Both the position numbers and the translations under genes were made by a program. A DNA stretch of 7,446 bases from DRGV01 sp018903055 [NCBI: bacterium]. GTDB taxonomy: Bacteria; UBP18; UBA7526. Below are positions 1 to 5,016 of this stretch, piece by piece. Under the pieces are notes generated by a model. It did not search any database. It was not told the DNA's origin and saw only the letters and a program-made list of their open reading frames with translations. Location of the stretch: contig JAHIPW010000104.1 in NCBI GenBank assembly GCA_018903055.1, positions 1 to 7,446 of the forward strand, in the 5' to 3' direction. The stretch's first letter is position 1; each line of letters opens with the position of its first letter.

Positions 1-669
1 ATCATCCTCTTTGAATTTAGAGTGTAGATACTGAACGCTCATCCCGATGATGGATAAGGGGTTTCTAATCTCATGGGCTACACCTGCCGCCAATCCTCCG
101 GCAGCGATTAACTTCTCCCTTCTCACCAACTCATCCTGGGTTCCCTTTAACTCCTTATAGGCCTCATCCAGTTCCGTTAAGAGGGTTTCCGACTCATCCT
201 TTGATTCCTCCAATTCGTTAGTCCTTTCCTTTACTCTCCTCCCTAAGTCTGCCTTAGTTCTCTTTAATCCTTCCATTAATTTTTTATTGGCCATTACTAA
301 TTGCCGCTTCTCAAGGCTTCTTTTAACCGTCGATTTTAGTTCACCGGTACCGAATGGTTTAGCGATATAATCATAGACCTCTTCCCTCATGGCCTCTCTC
401 GCTGATTCCAAAGAGGGGTAGCCCGTGATAATAACTATCTGGATATCAGGATTAAATTTTTTAATGTGCCGGATTAATCGAAGGCCATCCATACCGGGCA
501 TCTTCAAATCTATGAGGGCTAAGCTAAGGACCTCTTTTTTTGTTTTTTCTAATGCTTCTTTACCATCCCTTGCTTCTACTGGCTCATACCCTTCTTCCTC
601 TAAGAACTCGCATATCGTTTCCCGGGCATCCTTCTCATCATCTACCACAAGAATTTTTTCTTTAGCCAT
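1..669 (-). CDS. Receiver-histidine kinase hybrid (partial, C-terminus off the window)
   Basis: The frame is open from the ATG at 669 to the left edge, giving 223 visible residues. Residues 1-120 are a receiver domain: acidic pair D10-D11, phospho-acceptor D54 in LIDLKMPGMDG, T82 and K104 (AKPF). Residues about 124-185 are charged and heptad-like, probably a coiled coil. An H-box follows, with H199 in AAGVAHEIRNPLS, so this is a HisKA-type kinase with the receiver at its N-terminus; the ATPase domain lies outside the window. It should autophosphorylate H199 and be controlled through D54, probably in the cytoplasm since no membrane segment is visible. The start is firm: GGAGGTGA at 675-682 lies inside the last codons of the upstream gene, whose stop is 1 nt away, so the two are probably translationally coupled. 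The signal it senses is unknown. Confidence 0.93.
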   Translation of the reverse strand, partial: MAKEKILVVDDEKDARETICEFLEEEGYEPVEARDGKEALEKTKKEVLSLALIDLKMPGMDGLRLIRHIKKFNPDIQIVIITGYPSLESAREAMREEVYDYIAKPFGTGELKSTVKRSLEKRQLVMANKKLMEGLKRTKADLGRRVKERTNELEESKDESETLLTELDEAYKELKGTQDELVRREKLIAAGGLAAGVAHEIRNPLSIIGMSVQYLHSKFKEDD

Positions 670-670
670 G

Positions 671-1300
671 TTATTCACCTCCTGGCTTATAGGCTCTGGT
701 AAACGGTAACCGATGAATGAGATAACTAATCTCAATGTCCTTGGGCAAGTACTTATCTACCTCGTGCTTGATGCCCATGAATAGAATCCCGGTCTCACCC
801 TCTTTCAATGTCTCATCAATTCTTTTGGCAATATAGGCATCTCTTTTAGTCAATAACTCCCTACCTGCCTCTTCATACCTCTTAATCGCTCTTTCCTGTT
901 TTGCCAATTCCCTCGCCTGAGCAATATTCCGAAGGCATCCATACTCTTTTAAAAGTAGTTCCGCGCTTTCCGTTCCTTCTATCTTTGCCCCCTTCTCCGC
1001 CAAATCTAAAATTATTCCATGGTTTGTACTTCCCGCCCGAGCCACTTTACGCACAATCTCCTTCTCTTTCTCTCTGCCACAGACCGGCAGGCCATCCTGA
1101 TAGATTCTTACCTTCTTATAGTTTAATTTCAGACTTTTTAATTTCTCTTTTATTCCCTGCCACATATCTCTTACTGCCCCCTTTTGCTTCTGCCACCTTC
1201 CTTTGCCAAATTTTTTCAGATACTCCTCTTTTAGAGAACCGGCTAGGGAGCCCATATCTGCCTCAGTATGGATGATGGGGACGTAGATAAGCTTGCGCAT
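671..1300 (-). CDS. Uncharacterised conserved-looking protein, 209 residues
   Basis: I do not recognise this family. It appears soluble and alpha/beta: the hydrophobic strand KLIYVPII at the N-terminus is followed by HTEADMGSL (11-19), then a basic stretch (22-65), IYQDGLPVCG (66-75), STNHGIILDL (91-100), and a long charged helix region (about 123-168). It ends with GILFMGIKH (171-179). The combination RDAYIAKRI (153-161), a gap, then a hydrophobic strand ending in G-x-x-H faintly recalls the C-terminal pattern of the TraB/GumN/TIKI group, but this is weak inference. There is no signal peptide or membrane helix. It sits between two receiver genes on the same strand and its stop is 1 nt from the hybrid kinase ATG, so a role in that signalling pathway is likely. 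The ATG at 1300 is preceded almost immediately by GAGGTGA, a rather short spacing. Confidence 0.85.
   Translation of the reverse strand: MRKLIYVPIIHTEADMGSLAGSLKEEYLKKFGKGRWQKQKGAVRDMWQGIKEKLKSLKLNYKKVRIYQDGLPVCGREKEKEIVRKVARAGSTNHGIILDLAEKGAKIEGTESAELLLKEYGCLRNIAQARELAKQERAIKRYEEAGRELLTKRDAYIAKRIDETLKEGETGILFMGIKHEVDKYLPKDIEISYLIHRLPFTRAYKPGGE
675..682 (-). promoter_or_regulatory. Ribosome binding site inside the upstream gene
   Basis: GGAGGTGA on the minus strand encodes the last residues of the 209-residue protein (Gly-Gly-Glu) and sits 5-8 nt before the hybrid kinase ATG at 669. The arrangement supports translational coupling of the two genes. Confidence 0.8.
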
Positions 1301-1319
1301 TCACCTCGCTCCGCTCAGA

Positions 1320-1347
1320 TTGAACAATGAACAAGTAACATTGAATA
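1320..1347. repeat. Degenerate 7-nt repeat array
   Basis: Four consecutive heptamers can be read as TTGAACA, ATGAACA, AGTAACA, TTGAATA. They lie in the 115-nt gap between the response regulator and the 209-residue protein. The rest of the gap (1348-1415) is AT-rich, and I see no clear promoter or terminator in it, so the three genes could share a transcript. Confidence 0.5.
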
Positions 1348-1415
1348 TTTTTGCTGTCAGTTAATATCGGTTACTTTTAAATTGCCTTTTATCCTTCGTC
1401 CCACTTTCTCACTTT

Positions 1416-1784
1416 TTACTTTTCCGAGAGGGCGTCTCTGAGGACCGCCTTTATAAAGTCCAGATTAATGGGTTTGGTAACGTAATCAAAGGCCCCTAAC
1501 CTCATGGCCTCTCTTGCTGTCTTCAGGTCTCCATAGCCAGTAATCATGACTACCGCTATATTCTCATCTATCTTTTTTATCTTCTCCAATACCTCTATTC
1601 CATCCAGGCCGGGCATCTTAATATCTAAAAGTACCACATGCGGCTTTTCTTTCCTGACCAGAGTTAGAGCATCCTTACCATTGAGAGCGGTTAGTACCCT
1701 ATAGCCTTCTTCAGGTAGAGTCTTCTGAAAAAAATCGCAGACATCCTTTTCATCATCTACTACTAAAATGTTTTCTCTTGCCAT
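1416..1784 (-). CDS. Receiver-only response regulator (CheY/Spo0F-like, NtrC-type receiver)
   Basis: This 122-residue protein is a complete receiver domain without an output domain. It has D10-D11, phospho-acceptor D54 in LLDIKMPGLDG, T82 in MITGYG and K104 in TKPI. The REAMRLGAFDYVTKP stretch is typical of NtrC/AtoC-family receivers. It is clearly paralogous to the N-terminal receiver of the hybrid kinase further along the same strand (both begin with ILVVDDEKD and share K-M-P-G-x-D-G and S/T-A-R-E-A-M), so one probably arose by duplication. As a single-domain protein it probably acts as a phosphorelay intermediate or by protein-protein contact; it cannot bind DNA itself. A strong AAGGAGG precedes the ATG at 1784. 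A terminator-like hairpin lies only 28 nt upstream. Confidence 0.95.
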   Translation of the reverse strand: MARENILVVDDEKDVCDFFQKTLPEEGYRVLTALNGKDALTLVRKEKPHVVLLDIKMPGLDGIEVLEKIKKIDENIAVVMITGYGDLKTAREAMRLGAFDYVTKPINLDFIKAVLRDALSEK

Positions 1785-1811
1785 CTCTCCCTCCTTGGGA
1801 AATTAAGCAAT

Positions 1812-1840
1812 AAAAAAGCCATCCCTTATTCTGGGATGGC
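1812..1840 (-). terminator. Intrinsic terminator just upstream of the receiver gene
   Basis: Perfect 8-bp stem GCCATCCC/GGGATGGC (1818-1825 with 1833-1840) and a 7-nt loop. On the minus strand it is followed directly by TTTTTT. It faces into the response-regulator gene, which starts at 1784, so it would end transcripts from the minus-strand promoter at 2127-2156 before the gene. It may be an attenuator or the 3' end of a short RNA. On the plus strand no good T-run follows. Confidence 0.75.
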
Positions 1841-1860
1841 TCAATTCATGTCTTTTCTTT

Positions 1861-1930
1861 ATTCGTGTGAATTCGTGTTTTGTGTTTGTTGCGTCCTTAT
1901 CTAACAGTTCGTGTAGATTCGTGTCCTGCC
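1861..1930. repeat. ATTCGTG-type short repeats
   Basis: ATTCGTG occurs at 1861-1867 and 1871-1877, followed by related heptamers TTTTGTG and TTTGTTG. TTCGTGTAG and ATTCGTGT follow around 1908-1924. The array is degenerate and non-coding; no function is evident. Confidence 0.4.
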
Positions 1931-1954
1931 AGTTCCTGGGCATCTTACTTCTCA

Positions 1955-2063
1955 CTCCGTTCGAAGAGTTCGGAGCACGCTCCCCCGACCTTTAGTCGGG
2001 GTCACTTGAGTTCGGTGTATTTGTTTTAACTCCGAATTCCGAACTATAGCGAAGCTGTTCGCT
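1955..2063. repeat. Cluster of small palindromes in the divergent intergenic region
   Basis: Three hairpins lie close together. CTCCGTTC/GAG-TT-CGGAG has a GAA loop (1955-1975). CCCCGAC/GTCGGGG (1983-1989 with 1995-2001) has a 5-nt loop. AGCGAA/TTCGCT (2048-2053 with 2058-2063) has a 4-nt loop. GTTCGG (2010-2015) and CCGAAC (2039-2044) form a further inverted pair, and GAGTTCGG is present twice (1966-1973 and 2008-2015 region). They may fold in the leader transcribed from the minus-strand promoter, or may be copies of dispersed palindromic repeats. The open frame across here (1992-2228, minus) has no family resemblance and I do not call it. Confidence 0.6.
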
Positions 2064-2126
2064 GGTCACTTCTATTCTAAGATTTATGGAGAAGAAACTA
2101 TATCTGAAAATCTGACTACTATGGAA

Positions 2127-2156
2127 AGAATACCATACTTCAAACCCCTTTGTCAA
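2127..2156 (-). promoter_or_regulatory. Sigma-70-type promoter toward the signalling operon
   Basis: On the minus strand TTGACA (2151-2156), an 18-nt spacer and TATTCT (2127-2132) match the housekeeping consensus closely. Predicted transcription start is near 2120, leaving a leader of about 335 nt before the response regulator ATG at 1784. That leader contains the palindrome cluster and the terminator at 1812-1840. Confidence 0.7.
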
Positions 2157-2174
2157 GCATTTTTTAATTTTTAT

Positions 2175-2203
2175 TTGACAACCCCTATTTTTTATGGTAT
2201 AAA
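2175..2203 (+). promoter_or_regulatory. Sigma-70-type promoter for rpoN
   Basis: TTGACA (2175-2180), an exact 17-nt spacer and TATAAA (2198-2203) match the housekeeping consensus almost perfectly. Predicted start is near 2210, giving a leader of about 230 nt before the rpoN ATG. It is back-to-back with the minus-strand promoter, with 18 bp between the two -35 boxes. Confidence 0.8.
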
Positions 2204-2254
2204 TTCCATAGAGCCCCTCGCTAAGCACAAATAATCACGAATTTTGAAGCATAA

Positions 2255-2369
2255 ATCAAAAATCAAAGTGCAAAATGACAGTGCAAAATGACAGTGCAAA
2301 ATGCAAAGATTTTTTATGATATATTGATTTGATATTTAATATGTCATTTTTATTTTTGATATTTAATAT
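2255..2369. repeat. AT-rich direct and inverted repeats in the rpoN leader
   Basis: GTGCAAAATGACA occurs at 2268-2280 and 2281-2293, with a partial third copy at 2294-2303. TTGATATTTAATAT is repeated at 2329-2342 and 2356-2369. ATCAAAAAT (2255-2263) is complementary to ATTTTTGAT (2352-2360), and AAAATGACA (2285-2293, also 2272-2280) to TGTCATTTT (2342-2350), so the leader can form a long imperfect hairpin. The remaining leader to 2426 is AT-rich with no further signal; the rpoN ribosome binding site AAGGA is at 2428-2432. Confidence 0.65.
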
Positions 2370-2439
2370 TTGATTTTATTATGGTATGTAATTTTAATTT
2401 TTGATTTTTACTATTTAATTTTCCTATAAGGAAGAATCT

Positions 2440-4059
2440 ATGGTGAAAGCGGAATTGGAGCTGCGCCCAAAACTCATTCAGAAACTGAGGCTTGCTCCTC
2501 AGATACGCCAGACCTTAGCTCTTCTCCCCTTGTCCAATATTGAACTAGCCCACCTCATCCGGAAGGAGTTAGGGGAGAATCCCCTCTTAGAGGAAGGAGA
2601 AGAAAGCCCAACCCGCCTGCCGGCGAGGCAGGAGTTAGAAGAGATAGAGGCCCCTAAGGTAGAAGAAAAAGAGGCTACTCTCGATTGGGTAGAATACCTT
2701 GAGGACTACGAACGGGGCGCCTACCCTACTCAGGAAAGAAGAGAACCCTTCCCCTTAGAGAAGTTAGTAACCAGGAAGCCCACTCTATCAGAACACCTCC
2801 TCCGCCAGTTGAGACTTTCCACCCCGTTAGAGGCAGGCCCCGTTAGAGGCAGGTCGCCCCAAGGCGGCCGTAGCCGTGCCTCTCGCCTCGTCTTCGACGA
2901 GTCGAAGCGGGTCGGCAGGGCGGCCTCTAACGGGGCAGGTCGCCCCAAGGCGGCCGTAGCTCGCTCCGACGTATTTTCGGAGGGGCGGCCTCTAACGGGG
3001 TCCACATCAGATAGAATGGTTTTAAAGATCGGAGAACAGATCATCGGCAACTTAGATAGGAATGGCTATCTAAAAACCCCCTTGGGTGAGATAGCCTCCA
3101 CCCTTAAAATGAGAGAAAAAGAGGTTGCTAAGGTCTTAGGCTTAATCCAGACCTTTGACCCCATAGGAGTGGGAGCAAGGGATGTAAAGGAGTGTCTTTT
3201 AATCCAGATCAGACGCCGCACATTGAGAAAGCCTCTTGTCTATAGGATAATAAAGGAACATTTAGAAGATCTGGGAAAGAGAAGATATAGAGAGATTGCT
3301 AAAGCACTTAAAGTAAGAGTAGAAAAGGTTCAGGAGGCAGCAGACTTTATTGCTACCCTGGAGCCCAAGCCCGGCCGCTCTTTTGGAGAAGAGAGTGTCC
3401 AGGCAGTAATCCCCGATGTTACTGTTACTAAGGTGGACAAAGAATATGTCATTGTCTTGAATAATGAAGGACTCCCCAGATTACAGATCAGCCCCCTCTA
3501 CAAGAAGATGCTCGCTAAGGGAAGCAGGATAAATAAGGAAGAAGAGCAATATATAAAGGATAGATTAAATGCTGCTATCGGTCTAATAAAAGCCATAGAC
3601 CAGAGAGAGAAGACCATCTATAAGATAACGGAGAGTATCATCAAGGTGCAGGGAGATTTCCTGGAGAAAGGGATTGATTACTTAAAGCCTCTCACCTTAA
3701 AGAAGATTGCCCGAGATGTGGGAATGCATGAATCGACAGTAAGTCGCACCACGAGTAATAAATATATTCAGACCCCTCAAGGAGTATTTGAACTCAAATA
3801 CTTCTTTGCTTCCGGATTTGGCAAATCATCCGTCCGTCCGGCCGCCGAAGGCGGTCGGAAAGAGACTACCTCTTCACGAAGTATAAAAGAGGCCATCAGA
3901 GACCTGATAAACTCTGAGGATTCCCAAAAGCCCTTGAGCGATCAAAAAATAGCCGTCATCCTCACCATTAACTTAGGCATCAACATCGCCAGAAGAACAG
4001 TAGCCAAATATCGAGAAGAAATGAGGATACTGCCCTCTCATCAAAGAAAACGCTACTAA
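2440..4059 (+). CDS. rpoN: RNA polymerase sigma-54 factor
   Basis: RpoN directs core RNA polymerase to -24/-12 promoters and needs an AAA+ enhancer-binding activator to open them. Region I is at residues about 4-50 (LRPKLIQKLRLAPQIRQTL, ending ELGENPLLEE). An acidic linker follows. The core-binding region includes IIGNLDRNGYLKT and FDPIGVGARDVKECL. The helix-turn-helix is around 415-450 (ARDVGMHESTVSRTTSNKY), and the RpoN box ARRTVAKYRE is at 517-526. At 539 residues it is long for a family usually near 470-490. Most of the excess is a 61-residue insertion at about 128-188 encoded by a palindromic element. A shorter insertion lies near 464-475, encoded by a hairpin, and a 21-bp repeat lies near 58-65. 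All are in frame and every conserved block is intact, so the protein is probably functional. ATG at 2440 has AAGGA 7 nt upstream. Confidence 0.97.
   Translation: MVKAELELRPKLIQKLRLAPQIRQTLALLPLSNIELAHLIRKELGENPLLEEGEESPTRLPARQELEEIEAPKVEEKEATLDWVEYLEDYERGAYPTQERREPFPLEKLVTRKPTLSEHLLRQLRLSTPLEAGPVRGRSPQGGRSRASRLVFDESKRVGRAASNGAGRPKAAVARSDVFSEGRPLTGSTSDRMVLKIGEQIIGNLDRNGYLKTPLGEIASTLKMREKEVAKVLGLIQTFDPIGVGARDVKECLLIQIRRRTLRKPLVYRIIKEHLEDLGKRRYREIAKALKVRVEKVQEAADFIATLEPKPGRSFGEESVQAVIPDVTVTKVDKEYVIVLNNEGLPRLQISPLYKKMLAKGSRINKEEEQYIKDRLNAAIGLIKAIDQREKTIYKITESIIKVQGDFLEKGIDYLKPLTLKKIARDVGMHESTVSRTTSNKYIQTPQGVFELKYFFASGFGKSSVRPAAEGGRKETTSSRSIKEAIRDLINSEDSQKPLSDQKIAVILTINLGINIARRTVAKYREEMRILPSHQRKRY
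2612..2632 (+). repeat. 21-bp palindromic repeat, copy in rpoN
   Basis: The stem CCTGCC (2616-2621) / GGCAGG (2627-2632) flanks a GGCGA loop. The 21 bases are identical to the reverse complement of 5741-5761 in birA. Both copies have the same orientation relative to their gene but are read in different frames: here as part of T-R-L-P-A-R-Q-E in the variable linker of RpoN. Confidence 0.85.
2823..3000. mobile_element. MITE-like palindromic element inserted in frame in rpoN
   Basis: CCCGTTAGAGGC at the left end (2823-2834) is the inverse of GCCTCTAACGGG at the right end (2988-2999). TCCAC flanks both sides (2818-2822 and 3001-3005), a probable target duplication. Element plus duplication is 183 bp, exactly 61 codons; removing them restores a smooth LRLST-SDRMV junction and a 478-residue RpoN. 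Internally there are second copies of both ends (2838-2850 and 2923-2935) and a 27-bp direct repeat (2848-2874 and 2934-2960). There are also hairpins CTCGTC/GACGAG (2887-2901) and CTCCGA/TCGGAG (2964-2982). GC content is far above the surrounding gene. It carries no transposase. The exact ends are ambiguous by 1 nt because of a C/G run. Confidence 0.8.
3837..3859. repeat. GAA-triloop hairpin inside rpoN
   Basis: TCCGGCCGCC pairs with GGCGGTCGGA around a GAA loop, a 10-bp stem with one G-T pair. It encodes part of SSVRPAAEGGRK, which interrupts the normally short segment between YFFASG and the ETTSSRSIKEAI helix. It looks like a second small insertion and keeps the frame. Confidence 0.7.
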
Positions 4060-4060
4060 A

Positions 4061-4082
4061 AGAGGTCTCTGAAAAGACCTCT
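4061..4082. other. Hairpin directly after the rpoN stop
   Basis: AGAGGTCT (4061-4068) pairs perfectly with AGACCTCT (4075-4082) around CTGAAA, beginning 2 nt after the rpoN TAA. No T-run follows on the plus strand; on the minus strand TTTTAG follows. It may stabilise the rpoN 3' end or be a weak terminator. Confidence 0.5.
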
Positions 4083-4274
4083 GATTACAAAGATTTAACA
4101 ATGATTATGGTGATAAAATCGCCAATGGGATTAAGGTTTTACCCTTCCAGTATCACTGCCAATGCTTAGTTATCTATGCTCTCTAGGATGCTAACGAAGT
4201 GCATCCTGAATCTCGTCTTTAACATCACTGTAATCCCTGCCTATTCGGACTTTTTCAGAAATCTCCAAAAAATT
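4083..4274. other. Non-coding spacer after rpoN with one hairpin
   Basis: The stretch between rpoN and the next gene (4060-4358) holds no credible gene. In its middle AGGATGC (4185-4191) pairs with GCATCCT (4201-4207), and the inner AC/GT closes a GAA loop, leaving a 2-nt TA bulge. The rest shows no tRNA fold or recognisable RNA. Confidence 0.5.
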
Positions 4275-4302
4275 AGCCTCGATTCTTATCAGGGCTTTTT
4301 TT
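4275..4302 (+). terminator. Intrinsic terminator after rpoN
   Basis: AGCCTCGAT pairs with ATCAGGGCT (4275-4283 with 4288-4296; one C-A mismatch, one G-T pair) around TCTT, then TTTTTTT. It ends only 3 nt before the -35 box of the next gene, so termination and initiation signals abut. Confidence 0.7.
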
Positions 4303-4304
4303 AT

Positions 4305-4333
4305 TTGACAAATTAGTTTAAAAGAAGTATATT
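4305..4333 (+). promoter_or_regulatory. Sigma-70-type promoter for the Fis-type gene
   Basis: TTGACA (4305-4310), a 17-nt spacer and TATATT (4328-4333). Predicted start is near 4340, giving a leader of only about 20 nt; AAGGA at 4348-4352 is the ribosome binding site. No -24/-12 sigma-54 motif was seen here. Confidence 0.75.
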
Positions 4334-4358
4334 AAAACACAGAAGGAAAGGAATTAAA

Positions 4359-4904
4359 ATGGTTCCCAAACAAGAACGAAAAGTAGAGCTTAGGTTAAGG
4401 TTCGCTGAATTTAAAGGGGGGCCAGTTCAAAAAACACTGGTGGTGGGCAAAAAGGCTCCTATTACTCTTAAAGATGCAAAGAAGATGACCGATTCTATAT
4501 TACCAAACCACTACCAGATTATTCCCGTTAAGGATGATATCATTGCTGGCCTGATCATAAGAAAAGCAGCCTTAAAAATGATATCTGAAAAAGCCCTTAT
4601 TCCAATTCTCATTGAAGAGGCCAAGAAGATAATGGTGCCTGAAAATATAATCGAAATCGACCTTGATGTATCCCTGGCCATTAGAAGAATAATCGATTTA
4701 ACTGAAAAGGCTGAGTTAAAGGGTAAGACTACTCTGAAGGAAATGAGTAAAAGCGCCAAAGAACGAGCAGAGAAGGAGATGATTATCCAGGCCTTAGAGA
4801 AAGCAAACTGGAACAAGGCCAAGGCAGCCCGCCAGTTGGGCATTGACTACAAGACCCTTTACTACAAAATAAAAAACTACGGCATCAAAAAACAAAAAAA
4901 CTAA
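4359..4904 (+). CDS. DNA-binding protein with C-terminal Fis-type helix-turn-helix
   Basis: The protein has 181 residues. Residues about 138-176 (from EKEMIIQALEKANWNKAKAA through RQLGIDYKTLYYKIKNYGI) match the Fis-type helix-turn-helix found at the C-terminus of NtrC-family activators. Residues 1-120 are not a receiver and not an AAA+ domain: there is no Walker A motif and no GAFTGA loop. They look alpha/beta, with a hydrophobic, helical middle (60-92) and IIEIDLDVSLAIRRII (97-112). I do not recognise the N-terminal domain. Fis-type domains bind DNA as dimers. Lying next to rpoN it could be a helper, an antagonist or an enhancer-site competitor in the sigma-54 system, but it cannot activate sigma-54 alone. 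It is a single-gene unit with its own promoter and terminator. Confidence 0.85.
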   Translation: MVPKQERKVELRLRFAEFKGGPVQKTLVVGKKAPITLKDAKKMTDSILPNHYQIIPVKDDIIAGLIIRKAALKMISEKALIPILIEEAKKIMVPENIIEIDLDVSLAIRRIIDLTEKAELKGKTTLKEMSKSAKERAEKEMIIQALEKANWNKAKAARQLGIDYKTLYYKIKNYGIKKQKN

Positions 4905-4923
4905 CTCGCTTAGACAAAAAATT

Positions 4924-4953
4924 AGCCCCGATCTTTTCGGGGCTTTTCTTTTT
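4924..4953 (+). terminator. Intrinsic terminator of the Fis-type gene
   Basis: AGCCCCGA (4924-4931) pairs with TCGGGGCT (4937-4944) around a 5-nt loop, followed by TTTTCTTTTT. The sequence leading into the stem closely resembles that of the terminator at 4275-4302. Confidence 0.9.
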
Positions 4954-4960
4954 AGCAGAT

Positions 4961-5007
4961 AAAAAAACAGGTAAATCAGGTAATTTGGGTTACCTGATAA
5001 TTACCTG
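4961..5007 (-). terminator. Intrinsic terminator of the nadC-birA unit
   Basis: ATCAGGTAA (4975-4983) pairs with TTACCTGAT (4990-4998) around TTTGGG. The stem is extended by CAGGTAA (4968-4974) with TTACCTG (5001-5007) after a 2-nt bulge. On the minus strand it begins 9 nt after the birA stop and is followed by TTTTTTT (4961-4967). On the plus strand a TTTTTT lies a few nt further, so it may work weakly both ways. Confidence 0.85.
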
Positions 5008-5016
5008 ATTAATTTT

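Noticed and set aside
901-1275. Plus-strand open frame opposite the 209-residue gene
   Set aside because: Composition is Pro/Leu/Ser-rich as expected for an antisense shadow; the minus-strand gene has start, ribosome binding site and operon context.
1992-2228. Open frame of 78 codons on the minus strand in the divergent intergenic region
   Set aside because: It crosses both predicted promoters and the palindrome cluster, has no family resemblance and low-complexity composition.
2268-2303. CRISPR-like array
   Set aside because: The 13-nt units are directly tandem with no spacers; this is a simple repeat.
2730-3050. Antisense open frame over the GC-rich part of rpoN
   Set aside because: It is a shadow created by the palindromic element; no independent coding signal or ribosome binding site.
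2440-4059. rpoN as a pseudogene because of its unusual length
   Set aside because: The frame is unbroken and region I, helix-turn-helix and RpoN box are all intact, so the insertions appear tolerated.
4101-4169. Small plus-strand open frame of 22 codons in the spacer after rpoN
   Set aside because: No ribosome binding site before the ATG and no recognisable peptide features.
4083-4274. Possible tRNA or known structured RNA after rpoN
   Set aside because: No acceptor stem, T-loop consensus or cloverleaf could be found; only one bulged hairpin is supported.
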